Shown: positions 8,382 to 17,800, counted from the first letter of the stretch. The stretch: 64,000 nt of DNA from Streptomyces pluripotens (GCF_000802245.2 NZ_CP021080.1:682001-746000); one strand, 5' to 3'. The notes: generated by a model from the letters alone, not told the origin. Numbers and translations: made by a program.

Positions 8382-11377
8382 GCGTCCGCCCCGGTGCGCA
8401 GCCGCACCGAGGAGCCCGCTCGGCCCTTGCGAACCTCCAGTTGGGCGGGGATGCGGCGCCGCAGGTCAGCGACGTGGCTGACGATGCCGACGGCGCGGTC
8501 CCGCTCCCGCAGCGAGTCCAGGACGTCGAGCACCTCGTCGAGGGTCTGGTCGTCGAGGCTGCCGAAGCCCTCGTCGATGAAGAGGGTGTCCAGACGTACG
8601 CCTCCCGCCTCGTCGGTGACGACGTCGGCAAGGCCGAGGGCGAGCGCGAGGGAGGCGAAGAAGGTCTCGCCGCCGGACAGGGTGGCGGTGTCCCGCTCCC
8701 GACCGGTCCAGGCGTCGACTACGTGCAGCCCGAGCCCGCTGCGACCTCGTCCGGTGCGGTCGTCGGAGTGGACGAGGGTGTAGCGGCCGGAGGACATGCG
8801 CTGCAGGCGCAGGGACGCGGCGGCGGCCACCTGCTCCAACCGAGCCGCCAGCACGTACGACTCCAAGCGCATCTTGCGCTCGTTGTCGGCGGAGGTGCCC
8901 GCGGTGAGAGCGGCGAGCCGGGCGACCCGGTCGTACGCGTCGCGAAGCGGTGCGAGGCGGCGGACCGCCTCCGTGGCCCGGCGGGAGAGACGATCCAGCT
9001 CGGTGCGGCGGTGAGCGGCCGCGTCGCGCGCGGAGGCTGCCTCGCGCAGTCGCCGTTCCGCCTCGGCGGCGGCGTGTTCCGCGGCTGCGGTGTCGGCGGG
9101 CGGCTGCTGGGCGGCCGTCGCGGTGTCAGCCTCGGCCAGGAGGGAACGCACGGCGGCGTCCTCGGTCTGCCAAGCGTCCAGGCGGTGCTGCAGATCGCGG
9201 TGGGCAGCGTCGTGGAGGAGGGCAGCGGCAGCAGCGCGCGGGGTGTCGAAGCCGGCCCGGTAGGCGGCATCGGCGAGCCGGGCGTCGGCGTCCTTCAGAC
9301 GCTGAGCGGCATCCTCGGCGGCGCGCGCGGCGTCGGCGGCGTCGGTGAGCAGCACCGCCTGTCGCTCCAGCTGTGCGGCCCGCTCGGCCACGCTGCCGGC
9401 GGTACCACGCGCTTGGAGCAACTCCCTTTCCAGCAAGCCCTGTTCGCGCCCCAGGTCCTCACGCCGGGTGAGTCGGGAGGCGGCTCTTACGGCGGCCTGC
9501 TGGCGATCGGCGAGCCGCTGTTCGCGCTCGCGTTCGATCCGCCGCAGCTCCTCGTGGGCTGCGTGCAGGGCGGATGCCCGGCGGCGGGCACCGGCGTACT
9601 CCTGTTCCAGCTCCTGGGCCTCCGCAGCGAGCCGGGCGGTGGGCATGTCGCCGGCCTCTGCGGTGGCGGCGGCCAGGGACTCGCGGACGGCGCCGAGGCG
9701 CTGCTCGGCCTCGGCGCGCTGTTCCTCGGCCCTCCGGCAGGTGGCCAGGGCGCGGTCCTCCCGCTCGCGGTCCACGTGTCCGGAGGCCTTGCGGGCCGGT
9801 GCGGGGTGTTCGGTGGCTCCGCAGACCGCGCAGGGCTCGCCGTCGGCGAGGTGGGCGGCCAACTCGGCGGCGATGCCGTTCAGCCGCTGTTCCTTGAGTT
9901 CCAACCACTCGGCGCGGGCGTCGAGGGCGCACTGCCGCGCGGCGCGCGCCCGCTCCTGTGCCTGCGTCAGGTCCGCGGCCAGCTCGTCCCGGGTGCGTGC
10001 CGCGGTGAGGCGCTTGCGGGCCGGCTCGCGCTGGACGGCGAGTTGTTCGGCACGGGTGGCGGCCTCCTGGGCGGTGTCCATGCGGGACTGCAGCGCCGCG
10101 CGCAGGACGTCCCAGCCGCTGAGCCAGGTATCGGCCTCACGCAGGACATCCTCGTCGGCGCGTTCCTGCCGGTCGAGCCCGGACCGCTCTTCCGCGAGGT
10201 CGGCGAGGCGCTGCTCGGCGCGGCGGGCCGACTCCAGTGCGCCCAGTTCCCCGGCGGCCCGGCGGGCGGCGGTGGCAAGGCTGTCCGCGTCGGCGTCGGC
10301 CTGGGCCCCATCGAGCAGACCTCGGGCACGCGCCTCGGTGTCAGCGGCCCGGCGGTGTTCCTTCTCGGCGGCCTCGCGCAGTTCCAGCGCGGGTGCGACG
10401 GCCTCGGCCTTCCGGGCGCGCTCCATGCGTTCCTGCGCCTCGCGGTGAACGCCTTCCCGCTCTCGGAGGAGCGCAGCGCGCTGTTGCGCCTCGGCGAACC
10501 GGCTCTGCAGACGGGCGAGTTCGCGTACGTCATCAAGGGTGCGCCGGGCATCGGCATGGGAGGCCTCGGCGGCGGCGAGGCGGCAGTGGGCGGCGGTGAG
10601 GTACTCACGGGCGGTGCTGCGGGCGACGGCTGCGGCACCGAGGACCGTCTCGGGCAGGCCCGGATCGCCGGGGGTCAGGTCGGGCAGCTCCATCGCGGCG
10701 CCGGCCTCCTGCTGCATGCGGTGGGCGTCGGCGAGCAGCGCCGCGTCTCCTTCACGCACGCGGGCCTCGGTGGCGCGTCGGTTTTCGGCGAGCCGCTTCT
10801 CGACGTCGGCGAACCGCTGGGTGTCGAAGAGGCGGCCGAGCAGCCGGCCGCGGGCCTCGGCGTCGGCGCGCAGGAAGCGCGCGAAGTCGCCCTGAGGCAG
10901 CAGGACGACCTGGCAGAACTGCTCGCGGCTCATGCCCAGTAGCTGGGTGATCTCCTCGCCGATCTCCTGATGGGAGCGGCTGCGGTCCCGCCAGCGGCCA
11001 GCGATGCCGTCGTACTCTCGCAGCCAGGTCTGTGACTTGTCGATGGTGGTGCCCTTGCCACGCAGTTTGGGCCGCTCCCATGGTGGCTGCCGGGTGATCT
11101 CCAACCGGCGGCCAGCAACGGTGAGTTCGAGGCGGACCTCGGTACGGGTGCGGGTCTCGGCGTGGTCGCTGCGCAGGTTCATGCCTTGACTGCTCTGCCG
11201 GGCGCCTGGCACGGAGCCGTACAAGGCGTAGCAGACGGCGTCCAGGACGGACGTCTTGCCCGCGCCGGTGGGACCGTGCAGCAGGAAGATCCCCGCGGCG
11301 GACAGCACGTCGAAGTCGACGCTCTGTGAGTGGCCGAAGGGACCGAAGGCGGTGATGTCGAGCCGGTGCAGTCTCAC
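8369..11377 (-). CDS. sbcC: SbcC, SMC-like ATPase subunit of the SbcCD nuclease
   Basis: 1002 residues. Walker A GPTGAGKTS at about 36-44 in a FGPFG...FLLHGPTG context, the Q-loop, long heptad coiled coils on both sides of a zinc hook (CAVC near 500), then the LSGGE signature and the Walker B LDTLFIDEGFGSLD near the C-terminus. With SbcD it forms the Mre11-Rad50-like complex that opens hairpin and protein-blocked DNA ends. Its GTG start overlaps the sbcD stop (GTGA), so the two are translationally coupled. Length is normal for actinobacterial SbcC. Confidence 0.97.
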   Translation of the reverse strand: MRLHRLDITAFGPFGHSQSVDFDVLSAAGIFLLHGPTGAGKTSVLDAVCYALYGSVPGARQSSQGMNLRSDHAETRTRTEVRLELTVAGRRLEITRQPPWERPKLRGKGTTIDKSQTWLREYDGIAGRWRDRSRSHQEIGEEITQLLGMSREQFCQVVLLPQGDFARFLRADAEARGRLLGRLFDTQRFADVEKRLAENRRATEARVREGDAALLADAHRMQQEAGAAMELPDLTPGDPGLPETVLGAAAVARSTAREYLTAAHCRLAAAEASHADARRTLDDVRELARLQSRFAEAQQRAALLREREGVHREAQERMERARKAEAVAPALELREAAEKEHRRAADTEARARGLLDGAQADADADSLATAARRAAGELGALESARRAEQRLADLAEERSGLDRQERADEDVLREADTWLSGWDVLRAALQSRMDTAQEAATRAEQLAVQREPARKRLTAARTRDELAADLTQAQERARAARQCALDARAEWLELKEQRLNGIAAELAAHLADGEPCAVCGATEHPAPARKASGHVDREREDRALATCRRAEEQRAEAEQRLGAVRESLAAATAEAGDMPTARLAAEAQELEQEYAGARRRASALHAAHEELRRIEREREQRLADRQQAAVRAASRLTRREDLGREQGLLERELLQARGTAGSVAERAAQLERQAVLLTDAADAARAAEDAAQRLKDADARLADAAYRAGFDTPRAAAAALLHDAAHRDLQHRLDAWQTEDAAVRSLLAEADTATAAQQPPADTAAAEHAAAEAERRLREAASARDAAAHRRTELDRLSRRATEAVRRLAPLRDAYDRVARLAALTAGTSADNERKMRLESYVLAARLEQVAAAASLRLQRMSSGRYTLVHSDDRTGRGRSGLGLHVVDAWTGRERDTATLSGGETFFASLALALGLADVVTDEAGGVRLDTLFIDEGFGSLDDQTLDEVLDVLDSLRERDRAVGIVSHVADLRRRIPAQLEVRKGRAGSSVRLRTGADAWGG

Positions 11378-12537
11378 CGCGCGGCCTCCCGTACGGCGTT
11401 GTCGGCGCGCACGGCGTCGAACACCTCACGCAGCACGGCCGCCTCCTGCTCGTCTGGTCCGGCGCCACGCACATGCGCCACGAAGTCCCGGGCGACCTGC
11501 TGGTCGCTGCGGCCCGCGAGGCGGTGGGCGTACGACAGCCGGGAGTCGTCCGGGGCCTGCTCGGGCGCGAAGGCCAGGCTGAGGGTGTGGGGGAAGCGTG
11601 CGGAGAGCCGGGCCATGGGGTCGGCCGGGCGGACCGGATCGGTGAGGGTGGCCTCGACCCAGGCATCCTCGTGCCGAGCCAGACCCGGGTCGGCGAGGAG
11701 GCCGTCCAGGGTGCCGCGAAGACGGGCCAGCGGGCGGGGTACCGGACAGTCGACGCGTTCGGCGCCGGCCAGACCGTCAGCGTCGAGGTCGATCAGCCAC
11801 GTGCTCTTGCGGTGCTCGGCCTCGGAAAAGGAGTAGGCCAGGGGGGAGCCGGAGTACCGCACGCGCTCGGTGATGGTCTGGCAGCCGTGCAGATGCCCCA
11901 GGGCCACGTAGTCGACGCCGTCGAAGACGCCGGCCGGTACGGCAGCCACTCCGCCGACGGTGATGTCCCGCTCGCTGTCGGTGCTCTGACCGCCGGTGAC
12001 GAAGGCGTGAGCGAGGACCACGGAACGCGTACCCGGCGCACGCGTGGCCAGGTCGGCGCGGACGCGGTCCATGGCGGCGCGGAGCACCGTCTCGTGTCCT
12101 GCTTCCTCGACCGCGAACTCGTCTTTCACCAGAGCGGGTTCGAGATACGGCAGCCCGTAGAAAGCCACGTCACCATGGGCATCCGACAGGATCACCGGAG
12201 TACCGGCGGCGGATGGTTCGGTGCGCAGGTGGATGCCCGCGCGGTCGATGAGCCTGGCGCCGACGCCGAGGCGGCGGGCCGAATCGTGGTTACCCGAGAT
12301 CATCACCGTGGGCACGCCGAGGTCCGCGAGACGGTGCAGGGCGTCGTCGAACAGTTCGACCGCACCGAGCGGAGGGATCGCACGGTCGTACACGTCGCCC
12401 GACACGACCACCGCGTCCACCTCGCGCTCGCGCGCGGTGGTGATGAGGTGACCGATGAACTCGGTCTGGGCCCCGAGCATGTTCACCCGGTGGAAGGCCC
12501 GGCCGAGGTGCCAGTCGGACGTGTGCAGGAGTCTCAT
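11374..12537 (-). CDS. sbcD: SbcD, Mn-dependent exonuclease subunit
   Basis: 387 residues with all metallophosphoesterase motifs in order: HTSDWHLGR at 5, SGDVYDR near 47, SGNHD near 81, the AHAF histidine near 176 and GHLHG near 216, followed by the C-terminal capping domain. It cleaves DNA ends and hairpins under control of the SbcC ATPase. First gene of a sbcDC operon. Confidence 0.96.
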   Translation of the reverse strand: MRLLHTSDWHLGRAFHRVNMLGAQTEFIGHLITTAREREVDAVVVSGDVYDRAIPPLGAVELFDDALHRLADLGVPTVMISGNHDSARRLGVGARLIDRAGIHLRTEPSAAGTPVILSDAHGDVAFYGLPYLEPALVKDEFAVEEAGHETVLRAAMDRVRADLATRAPGTRSVVLAHAFVTGGQSTDSERDITVGGVAAVPAGVFDGVDYVALGHLHGCQTITERVRYSGSPLAYSFSEAEHRKSTWLIDLDADGLAGAERVDCPVPRPLARLRGTLDGLLADPGLARHEDAWVEATLTDPVRPADPMARLSARFPHTLSLAFAPEQAPDDSRLSYAHRLAGRSDQQVARDFVAHVRGAGPDEQEAAVLREVFDAVRADNAVREAAR

Positions 12538-12716
12538 GATCCCCGAGACTAACGGCCGGGTCGGACATCACAGGGGGTTACGACCGTATTGGCCCGCCAG
12601 GAGCGGGCGCCGACTCACCATGGCCCGCCCGTCCCCCGTCCGACGTCCGCGCGTCATGCCCCGCCATATCCCGTCATGCCCTGCCACACCCCGACATGAC
12701 CCGTCAGAGACGAAGG

Positions 12717-13343
12717 TCACGCGTCGCCGTAGGCTTCCCCACCCAGTTCGAACCCCGCTGTGCCCGCCGTCACATCGGCGAGCCATCCGCGGAAGGCGTC
12801 CACGTCGGCGTCGGGCAAACCGATCTCGATGGTGACGGCCTCGCCGTAGCGGACGTCCCGCACCTCGCGCCCGGTGGCTCGCAGGTCGTTCTGGACCTTG
12901 CCGGCACGCTGATGGTCAACGGTCACCGTGGCCAGCCGGAAGCGGCGCCGGGTGATCGTGCCGAGCACGTCCATCGCCTCACCCACGGCACCGCCGTAGG
13001 CGCGGATCAGCCCACCGGCGCCCAGCTTGACTCCGCCGTAGTAGCGGGTGACGACGGCGACGACGTAACGCATGTCGCGGCGCAGCAGCATCTGGAGCAT
13101 GGGGACGCCGGCGGTGCCGCCCGGTTCGCCGTCGTCATTGGCCTTCTGGACGGAGGCGTCGGCACCGATGACATAGGCCCAGCAGTTGTGTGTGGCGTCC
13201 GCGTGCTCCTTGCGGACGGCGGCGATGAAGTCCTGCGCCTCCTGCTCGGTGGCCGCCGGGGCGAGGGCGCACAGGAAGCGGGAGCGGTTGACCTCGGTCT
13301 CGTGCACGCCCGTGCGGGCGACTGTGTGGTACTCGTCCTGCAT
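12717..13343 (-). CDS. YigZ/IMPACT family protein
   Basis: 208 residues. The conserved core reads SRFLCALAPAATEQEAQDFI, HNCWAYVIG, NDDGEPGGTAGVPML and VTRYYGGVKLGAGGLIRAYG, which is diagnostic for UPF0029/YigZ. The second domain (about 135-205) is the small ferredoxin-like YigZ C-terminal domain. The biochemical role in bacteria is unsettled; eukaryotic IMPACT regulates translation through GCN1. Monocistronic, with a hairpin upstream closing the neighbouring operon. Confidence 0.92.
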   Translation of the reverse strand: MQDEYHTVARTGVHETEVNRSRFLCALAPAATEQEAQDFIAAVRKEHADATHNCWAYVIGADASVQKANDDGEPGGTAGVPMLQMLLRRDMRYVVAVVTRYYGGVKLGAGGLIRAYGGAVGEAMDVLGTITRRRFRLATVTVDHQRAGKVQNDLRATGREVRDVRYGEAVTIEIGLPDADVDAFRGWLADVTAGTAGFELGGEAYGDA

Positions 13344-13382
13344 TCCGCCAGCCTATGCGAGCGCCGGACCGGCCTTGATCGC

Positions 13383-13410
13383 GGTGCCCGGCCGGGCCGG
13401 GCCGGGCACC
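13383..13410 (-). terminator. GC-rich hairpin after sixA-like gene
   Basis: Perfect 11-bp stem (GGTGCCCGGCC with its complement) and 6-nt loop, located 18 bp past the stop of the phosphatase gene and before the YigZ gene. Confidence 0.55.
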
Positions 13411-13427
13411 TACCGCTCTCGTCCCGG

Positions 13428-13976
13428 TCAGCGCTGCGGCTTGCTCCCGCGCGGGACGATGAATGAGGTCAGCAGAGCAGCGCCCGGGGCCAGGGCCGAC
13501 CAGCCGGTGCCGCGCCAGGCGAGTACGGCGATGGCGGACGTCGGGAACTTGGCACGCACCCGCTCCAGCGTGTCGTCCAGGCCGTCCCCGGCCAGTGACA
13601 GGACCAATTCCTCCAGCCCGGGATTGTGCCCGATCAGCAGCAGTGTCTCGACCTCGCGCGGAACCTCGCGCACCACCTCGAACAGGGCCGGTACGCCGGC
13701 CGCGTACAGCCGGCGGTCATAGCGCACCGGGGGCGGCGTACCCCACTGGGCGGAGGCCAGTTCCCAGGTGCGGCGGGCGCGTACTGCCGGGGAGCACAGG
13801 GCTAGGTCGGGCAGGCAGTCGGCCTCCGCGAGAGCGCGTCCGGCGGCGGGGGCGTCCCTGAGGCCGCGCCGTCCGAGTGGCCTGCGCTGGTCCCCGACGC
13901 CCTCGGGCCAGGCGGATTTGGCGTGCCGCAGCACGATCAGGCGGCGCAGCGGGCCGGCGCCCGCCCGCTCGATCAT
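13428..13976 (-). CDS. SixA-like histidine phosphatase
   Basis: 182 residues. The phosphohistidine-forming site is LIVLRHAKSAWP near residue 14 and the second catalytic histidine is in LLIGHNPGLEEL near 113. The length and RHAKS wording fit the SixA/phosphohistidine phosphatase branch of the phosphoglycerate-mutase superfamily. Substrate unknown. Its ATG overlaps the stop of the CysRS-like gene by the ATGA motif, so the two are co-translated. Confidence 0.9.
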   Translation of the reverse strand: MIERAGAGPLRRLIVLRHAKSAWPEGVGDQRRPLGRRGLRDAPAAGRALAEADCLPDLALCSPAVRARRTWELASAQWGTPPPVRYDRRLYAAGVPALFEVVREVPREVETLLLIGHNPGLEELVLSLAGDGLDDTLERVRAKFPTSAIAVLAWRGTGWSALAPGAALLTSFIVPRGSKPQR

Positions 13977-14866
13977 GCGAGGGTCCCAAGGTCACGGGCC
14001 AGGTCGAGGGCGAGCAGCCGGTCGGCGTAGGCGTACGTCTCGAAGCGGGCGCCGTCGGGCAGGTCCGGCGCGTTCTCGACGTCCCGGAGCACGTCCAGCA
14101 CGGCGGGGAGGTCAAGGTCGTCCTCCCACGCGGCTCGCAGCCGGGTCCGCACCGCGTCAGGCACCGGGCGCGAGGGCCGCCGCGCCCATCCGGCCACGGC
14201 CCGCCGCCAGTGGGCCAGACGCCCTGCCGCGTCGGCCAGTACGGCGCCGTCCAGCCGCACGGGTTCACTGCGCGGAACGCGGAGGAGCGCCAGGCGCAGG
14301 GCGGCAGGGTCGGTGAGCAGGTCGGCCAGTGGGAGAGGAGGGTGATGGGGGCGATGGGGGCGATGGGGGCGATGGGAGTGAGGACCCGAGGAAGGCCCGG
14401 TCGGACCGGGCCATGGGGGCCGGGTGGCGTCCCCGCTGCCCGGCCCGGCACCGGCACCGGTGCCCCGACCGACCTCGGAGTCCGGCTGCTCGGGCTGCTG
14501 CCATTCCACCGGCGCTACCGCCACCACCGGCCCCGCTCCGGGCGGGTACGCACCGGGCTGCGCCACCACGTGGATCGCCTGGGCTTCTCCCAGCCCGGAC
14601 GCGACGTCGCGACCGTCCTCGAAGGGGCGGATCGACAGGGTGGTGGCCGCCGTACGGAGTTCGGCCTGCCGGTTGGGGGCGGAGAGGATCGTCCAGACCG
14701 GGGTACCGCCCAGTTCCAGGGCACGGGCCAGCAGGTCGGCCGTGAGCAGCACGCGCAGGGCCGTCGGATCGAGGCCGGAGGCATGGGCCCCGATACGGGT
14801 CAGGCCGCGGCGCGCGGGCGCGGCGGCGGCGGACTCACCGGTTCGGGCGTCGTGGATGCGCAGCAC
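13973..14866 (-). CDS. truncated cysteinyl-tRNA-synthetase-like protein
   Basis: 297 residues from GTG 14866. Sequence such as ALRVLLTADLLARALELGGTPVWTIL resembles the Rossmann part of class I CysRS/MshC-like enzymes. The HIGH and KMSKS signatures and zinc ligands are not seen, so aminoacylation is unlikely. The middle holds a low-complexity insert (HSHRPHRPHRPHHPP) encoded by an imperfect 9-bp DNA repeat near 14341-14380. C-terminal helices (WEDDLDLPAVLDVLRDVE) resemble the CysRS anticodon-side helical domain. Followed by the overlapping SixA-like gene. Role unknown; the conserved pairing with the phosphatase suggests a common function. Confidence 0.75.
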   Translation of the reverse strand: MLRIHDARTGESAAAAPARRGLTRIGAHASGLDPTALRVLLTADLLARALELGGTPVWTILSAPNRQAELRTAATTLSIRPFEDGRDVASGLGEAQAIHVVAQPGAYPPGAGPVVAVAPVEWQQPEQPDSEVGRGTGAGAGPGSGDATRPPWPGPTGPSSGPHSHRPHRPHRPHHPPLPLADLLTDPAALRLALLRVPRSEPVRLDGAVLADAAGRLAHWRRAVAGWARRPSRPVPDAVRTRLRAAWEDDLDLPAVLDVLRDVENAPDLPDGARFETYAYADRLLALDLARDLGTLA

Positions 14867-15008
14867 GGGGTGAGCGTAGGCGGGCGGAGGACCGTACGCA
14901 GGCACCTTGCCCCGATTCCGGAGCCCGTGGCGGGGTACGGGAGCGGGAATCAACGTCCCAGGGCCTCCGTTGCCGGACGAGGACCCCCTACAGCCTAAGG
15001 AGGCGGCC

Positions 15009-15416
15009 GTGTACGGCGACGAAGCGACGATCCGCAGGATTCTGACCCACATGGGTGACACCTGGGCCGTGGTCGGCCTGTCCTCGAACACCGGCCGGGC
15101 CGCCTACGGGGTGGCACGTGTGCTCCAGCGGTTCGGCAAGCGGATCGTGCCGGTGCACCCGAAGGCGGAGACCGTGCACGGCGAACGCGGTTACCCGTCC
15201 CTCGCAGAGATCCCCTTCGGGGTGGACGTCGTCGACGTCTTCGTCAACAGCAGGCTGGCCGGTGCGGTCGCCGACGAGGCCGTGGCGAAGGGCGCCCAGG
15301 CGGTGTGGTTCCAGCTCGGTGTCGTCGACGAGGCCGCCTACGAACGGACCCGGGCCGCGGGTCTGGCGATGGTCATGGATCGGTGCCCGGCGATTGAAAT
15401 TCCCCTCCTCGACTAG
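15009..15416 (+). CDS. CoA-binding domain protein
   Basis: 135 residues. Single Rossmann CoA-binding domain of the YccU type: WAVVGLSSNTGRAAYGVARV, then VPVHPKAETVHGERGYPSL, VDVVDVFVNSRLAG and VWFQLGVVDEAA. It is the size of a free-standing CoA_binding_2 protein. GTG 15009 is chosen because AAGGAGGCGG lies directly upstream; longer frames to the left lack a ribosome site. Divergent from the CysRS-like gene. Probably binds CoA or a nucleotide; no enzymatic residues are evident. Confidence 0.9.
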   Translation: MYGDEATIRRILTHMGDTWAVVGLSSNTGRAAYGVARVLQRFGKRIVPVHPKAETVHGERGYPSLAEIPFGVDVVDVFVNSRLAGAVADEAVAKGAQAVWFQLGVVDEAAYERTRAAGLAMVMDRCPAIEIPLLD

Positions 15417-15619
15417 CCTGTCTCACTTTCTTCTCACAATTCACAGCTGAATATTGACATTCTCATCTAGGGTCTGACCTGCGCGAAGACGACACCCAAG
15501 ACACGCATGATCTTGAGTCAAGTTTTCGGAAACTGTCTTTTGCTGGCTCGGAAAGCGTTCCTAGCCTGTGGCCTCCTTGCTCGTTAATTCTGTGTTTACG
15601 ATCTGAGAGGCCACTTGAC

Positions 15620-17257
15620 ATGGTGAAAGTCGACCATGCCGTGCCACGAGCCGCGACGGATACCGGCGGTCTACGCCGGGACGTCGGGTTGATCGGTCTG
15701 ATGTGGGCCTCCGTGGGCTCCATCATCGGCTCCGGATGGCTCTTCGGCGCCGAGAAGGCCGTAGTCGTGGCCGGACCCGCGGCGATCATCTCGTGGGTGA
15801 TCGGCGCGGTGGCCATCGTGCTGCTGGCACTGGTGCACGCCGAACTCGGCGGCATGTTCCCGGTGGCGGGCGGCACCGCACGCTACCCGCACTACGCGTT
15901 CGGCGGTCTGGCCGGAATGTCGTTCGGCTGGTTCTCCTGGCTCCAGGCGGCGACGGTGGCGCCGATCGAGGTCGAGGCCATGATCGGCTACGCCAAACAC
16001 TGGAAGTGGGCCGACGGCCTCCAGCACGCCGACGGTACGCTTTCGACCAGCGGTTTTACCATCGCGGTCGTTCTGATGGCGGTCTTCGTCGGTGTCAACT
16101 TCTTCGGCGTCCGCGCCCTGGCGCACACCAACAGCGCCGCCACGTGGTGGAAGATCGCCGTCCCGCTCGCAGCGATCTTCATCATCGCCATAGGCAACTT
16201 CCACCCCGCAAACTTCACCTCCGAGGGCTTCGCTCCGTTCGGCGCCAAGGGTGTGCTCGCCGCAATCAGCTCCAGCGGCATCATCTTCGCGCTGCTCGGC
16301 TTCGAGCAGGCCATCCAGTTGGCGGGCGAGAGCCGTGACCCGAAGCGGGACCTGCCCCGCGCCACGCTCGGCTCGGTCGCGATCGGCGCCGTGATCTACA
16401 TCCTGCTGCAAGTCGTGTTCATCGTCGCGCTGCCGCACGCCTCGTTCGCGCAGGGCTGGGCCAAGCTGAACTTCCCCGGCATCAGCGGCCCCTGGGCCGG
16501 CCTCGCCACGGTCGTCGGGCTGGGTTGGTTGGGCTTCGTGCTGTACCTCGACGCGATCATCTCGCCCGGGGGCACCGGTCTGATCTACACCACCGCCACC
16601 TCACGCGTCTCCTACGGCCTGGCGAAGAACGGCTACGCGCCGAAGGTCTTCGCCAAGACGGACTCGCGCGGTGTGCCGTGGTTCGGCCTCATCCTCTCCT
16701 TCGTCACCGGTGTCATCTGCTTCCTGCCGTTTCCGAGTTGGCAGGAGCTGGTCGGGTTCATCACCTCGGCGAGCGTGCTGATGTACGCGGGAGCGCCGCT
16801 GGCGTACGGCGTGTTCGCCGATCGTCTGCCGCGCCACGAGCGTCCGTACCGGCTGCCGGGCGGCAAGCTCGTCTCCCCGCTGTCGTTCGTGGTCGCCAAC
16901 CTCATCATCTACTGGTCCGGCTGGGACACCCTGTGGCGACTGGGCTTCGCCATCCTGCTCGGCTATGTGCTCCTGGGCTCCTACGCCTGGTACGCGATCC
17001 GCAAGAACCTCCCCGACGCGCCCCGGCTGGACTTCAAGGCCGCGCAGTGGCTGCCTGGTTACCTGGTGGGTATGGGTCTGCTCTCCTGGCAGGGCAGCTT
17101 CGGCGGCCAGGGCCGCATCCCGCTGTGGTGGGACATGCTGGTGGTGGGGGCCTTCTCGCTCGCCGTCTACTACTGGGCCCGTGCCACCGCCTCGAAGGCG
17201 GAGGCGATCGAGCGCAGCATCGAGGAGGTCGTGGTCAGCGACGCTCCGGCGCACTGA
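15620..17257 (+). CDS. APC-family amino acid permease
   Basis: 545 residues with about 12-14 transmembrane helices. The first helix has the unwound substrate motif SVGSIIGSGWLFGAEK; later GFEQAIQLAGESRDPKRDLPRA is the conserved APC loop after TM6. The permease couples amino acid or polyamine uptake to ions at the cytoplasmic membrane. The 203 bp upstream are relatively A/T-rich and likely hold the promoter. A 16-bp perfect hairpin closes the gene at 17270. Confidence 0.92.
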   Translation: MVKVDHAVPRAATDTGGLRRDVGLIGLMWASVGSIIGSGWLFGAEKAVVVAGPAAIISWVIGAVAIVLLALVHAELGGMFPVAGGTARYPHYAFGGLAGMSFGWFSWLQAATVAPIEVEAMIGYAKHWKWADGLQHADGTLSTSGFTIAVVLMAVFVGVNFFGVRALAHTNSAATWWKIAVPLAAIFIIAIGNFHPANFTSEGFAPFGAKGVLAAISSSGIIFALLGFEQAIQLAGESRDPKRDLPRATLGSVAIGAVIYILLQVVFIVALPHASFAQGWAKLNFPGISGPWAGLATVVGLGWLGFVLYLDAIISPGGTGLIYTTATSRVSYGLAKNGYAPKVFAKTDSRGVPWFGLILSFVTGVICFLPFPSWQELVGFITSASVLMYAGAPLAYGVFADRLPRHERPYRLPGGKLVSPLSFVVANLIIYWSGWDTLWRLGFAILLGYVLLGSYAWYAIRKNLPDAPRLDFKAAQWLPGYLVGMGLLSWQGSFGGQGRIPLWWDMLVVGAFSLAVYYWARATASKAEAIERSIEEVVVSDAPAH

Positions 17258-17269
17258 CTCCCCTCTCCA

Positions 17270-17308
17270 CGGTGTCCCGCCGGCCGGGCAACGGCCGGCG
17301 GGACACCG
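17270..17308. terminator. bidirectional terminator hairpin
   Basis: Perfect 16-bp inverted repeat (CGGTGTCCCGCCGGCC with its complement) around GGGCAAC, between the convergent permease and ArsR genes. Confidence 0.8.
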
Positions 17309-17350
17309 CCGTCATACGAGGTGTTCCAGGGCACGAGGGGCCGGCGAGGC

Positions 17351-17710
17351 TCAACTCCCCGCCCCGGCCGCGCCGCGGCGCTCGGCGATCCGGTGGTCGG
17401 CGACCTTGAACGCCTCGTCCACCAAACGGAGCAGGTGCCCGTCGGCCAGTGAGTAGATCACCCGGCGGCCCTCCTTCCGGGTCTTCACCAGACCCGCGAG
17501 CCGCAACCTGGCCAGGTGCTGGCTGACGGCCGGACGGGCGGCGCCGCAGACCGCGGTCAACGTGGTCACATCTGCCTCCCCCTCGGTCAGGGCATGCAGC
17601 AGGGCGAGACGGGTGCCGTCGCCGAGCAGGGCGAGGAGTTCGGCGGCGAGCACCAACTGTTCCTCGCCCGGACTGCGCGGGTGCGCATGATGCGCAGATG
17701 ATAGGTGCAT
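17351..17710 (-). CDS. ArsR/SmtB-family metal-responsive repressor
   Basis: About 119 residues from ATG 17710 (ATG 17722 also possible). Winged helix with LLALLGDGTRLALLHAL, the recognition helix region ARPAVSQHLARLRLAGLV and the wing KEGRRVIYSLADGHL. The N-terminus is His-rich (HLSSAHHAHPR) and the C-terminal helix has DHRIAERR with HLLRLVDEAF before it, matching the alpha5-type zinc/nickel/cobalt sensors. Divergent from the CDF metal exporter, which it very likely represses. Confidence 0.88.
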   Translation of the reverse strand: MHLSSAHHAHPRSPGEEQLVLAAELLALLGDGTRLALLHALTEGEADVTTLTAVCGAARPAVSQHLARLRLAGLVKTRKEGRRVIYSLADGHLLRLVDEAFKVADHRIAERRGAAGAGS

Positions 17711-17731
17711 GCGTGCGCTCATACGCACATA
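17682..17731. promoter_or_regulatory. possible ArsR operator region
   Basis: TGCGCAT-G-ATGCGCA is a perfect 7-bp palindrome at 17682-17696 inside the first codons of arsR. A second, weaker inverted pair, GTGCG-6 nt-CGCAC, spans 17713-17728 between the divergent starts. Either could be the repressor site; the first also simply encodes the His-rich segment. Confidence 0.3.
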
Positions 17732-17800
17732 ATGGACTGCACGGGCGCTACGCGTCCACTCCCGCACACCGGATGGGGATCGACCCGGAAGGGGATCGAC

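Noticed and set aside
8441..10942. 833-codon open frame on the plus strand
   Set aside because: Antisense shadow of sbcC, open because of high GC at third positions; the sbcC strand has all functional motifs.
12650..12716. Short degenerate repeats (GTCATGCCC, CCGCCATATCCC) considered as CRISPR-like
   Set aside because: Units are too short and irregular, with no spacers.
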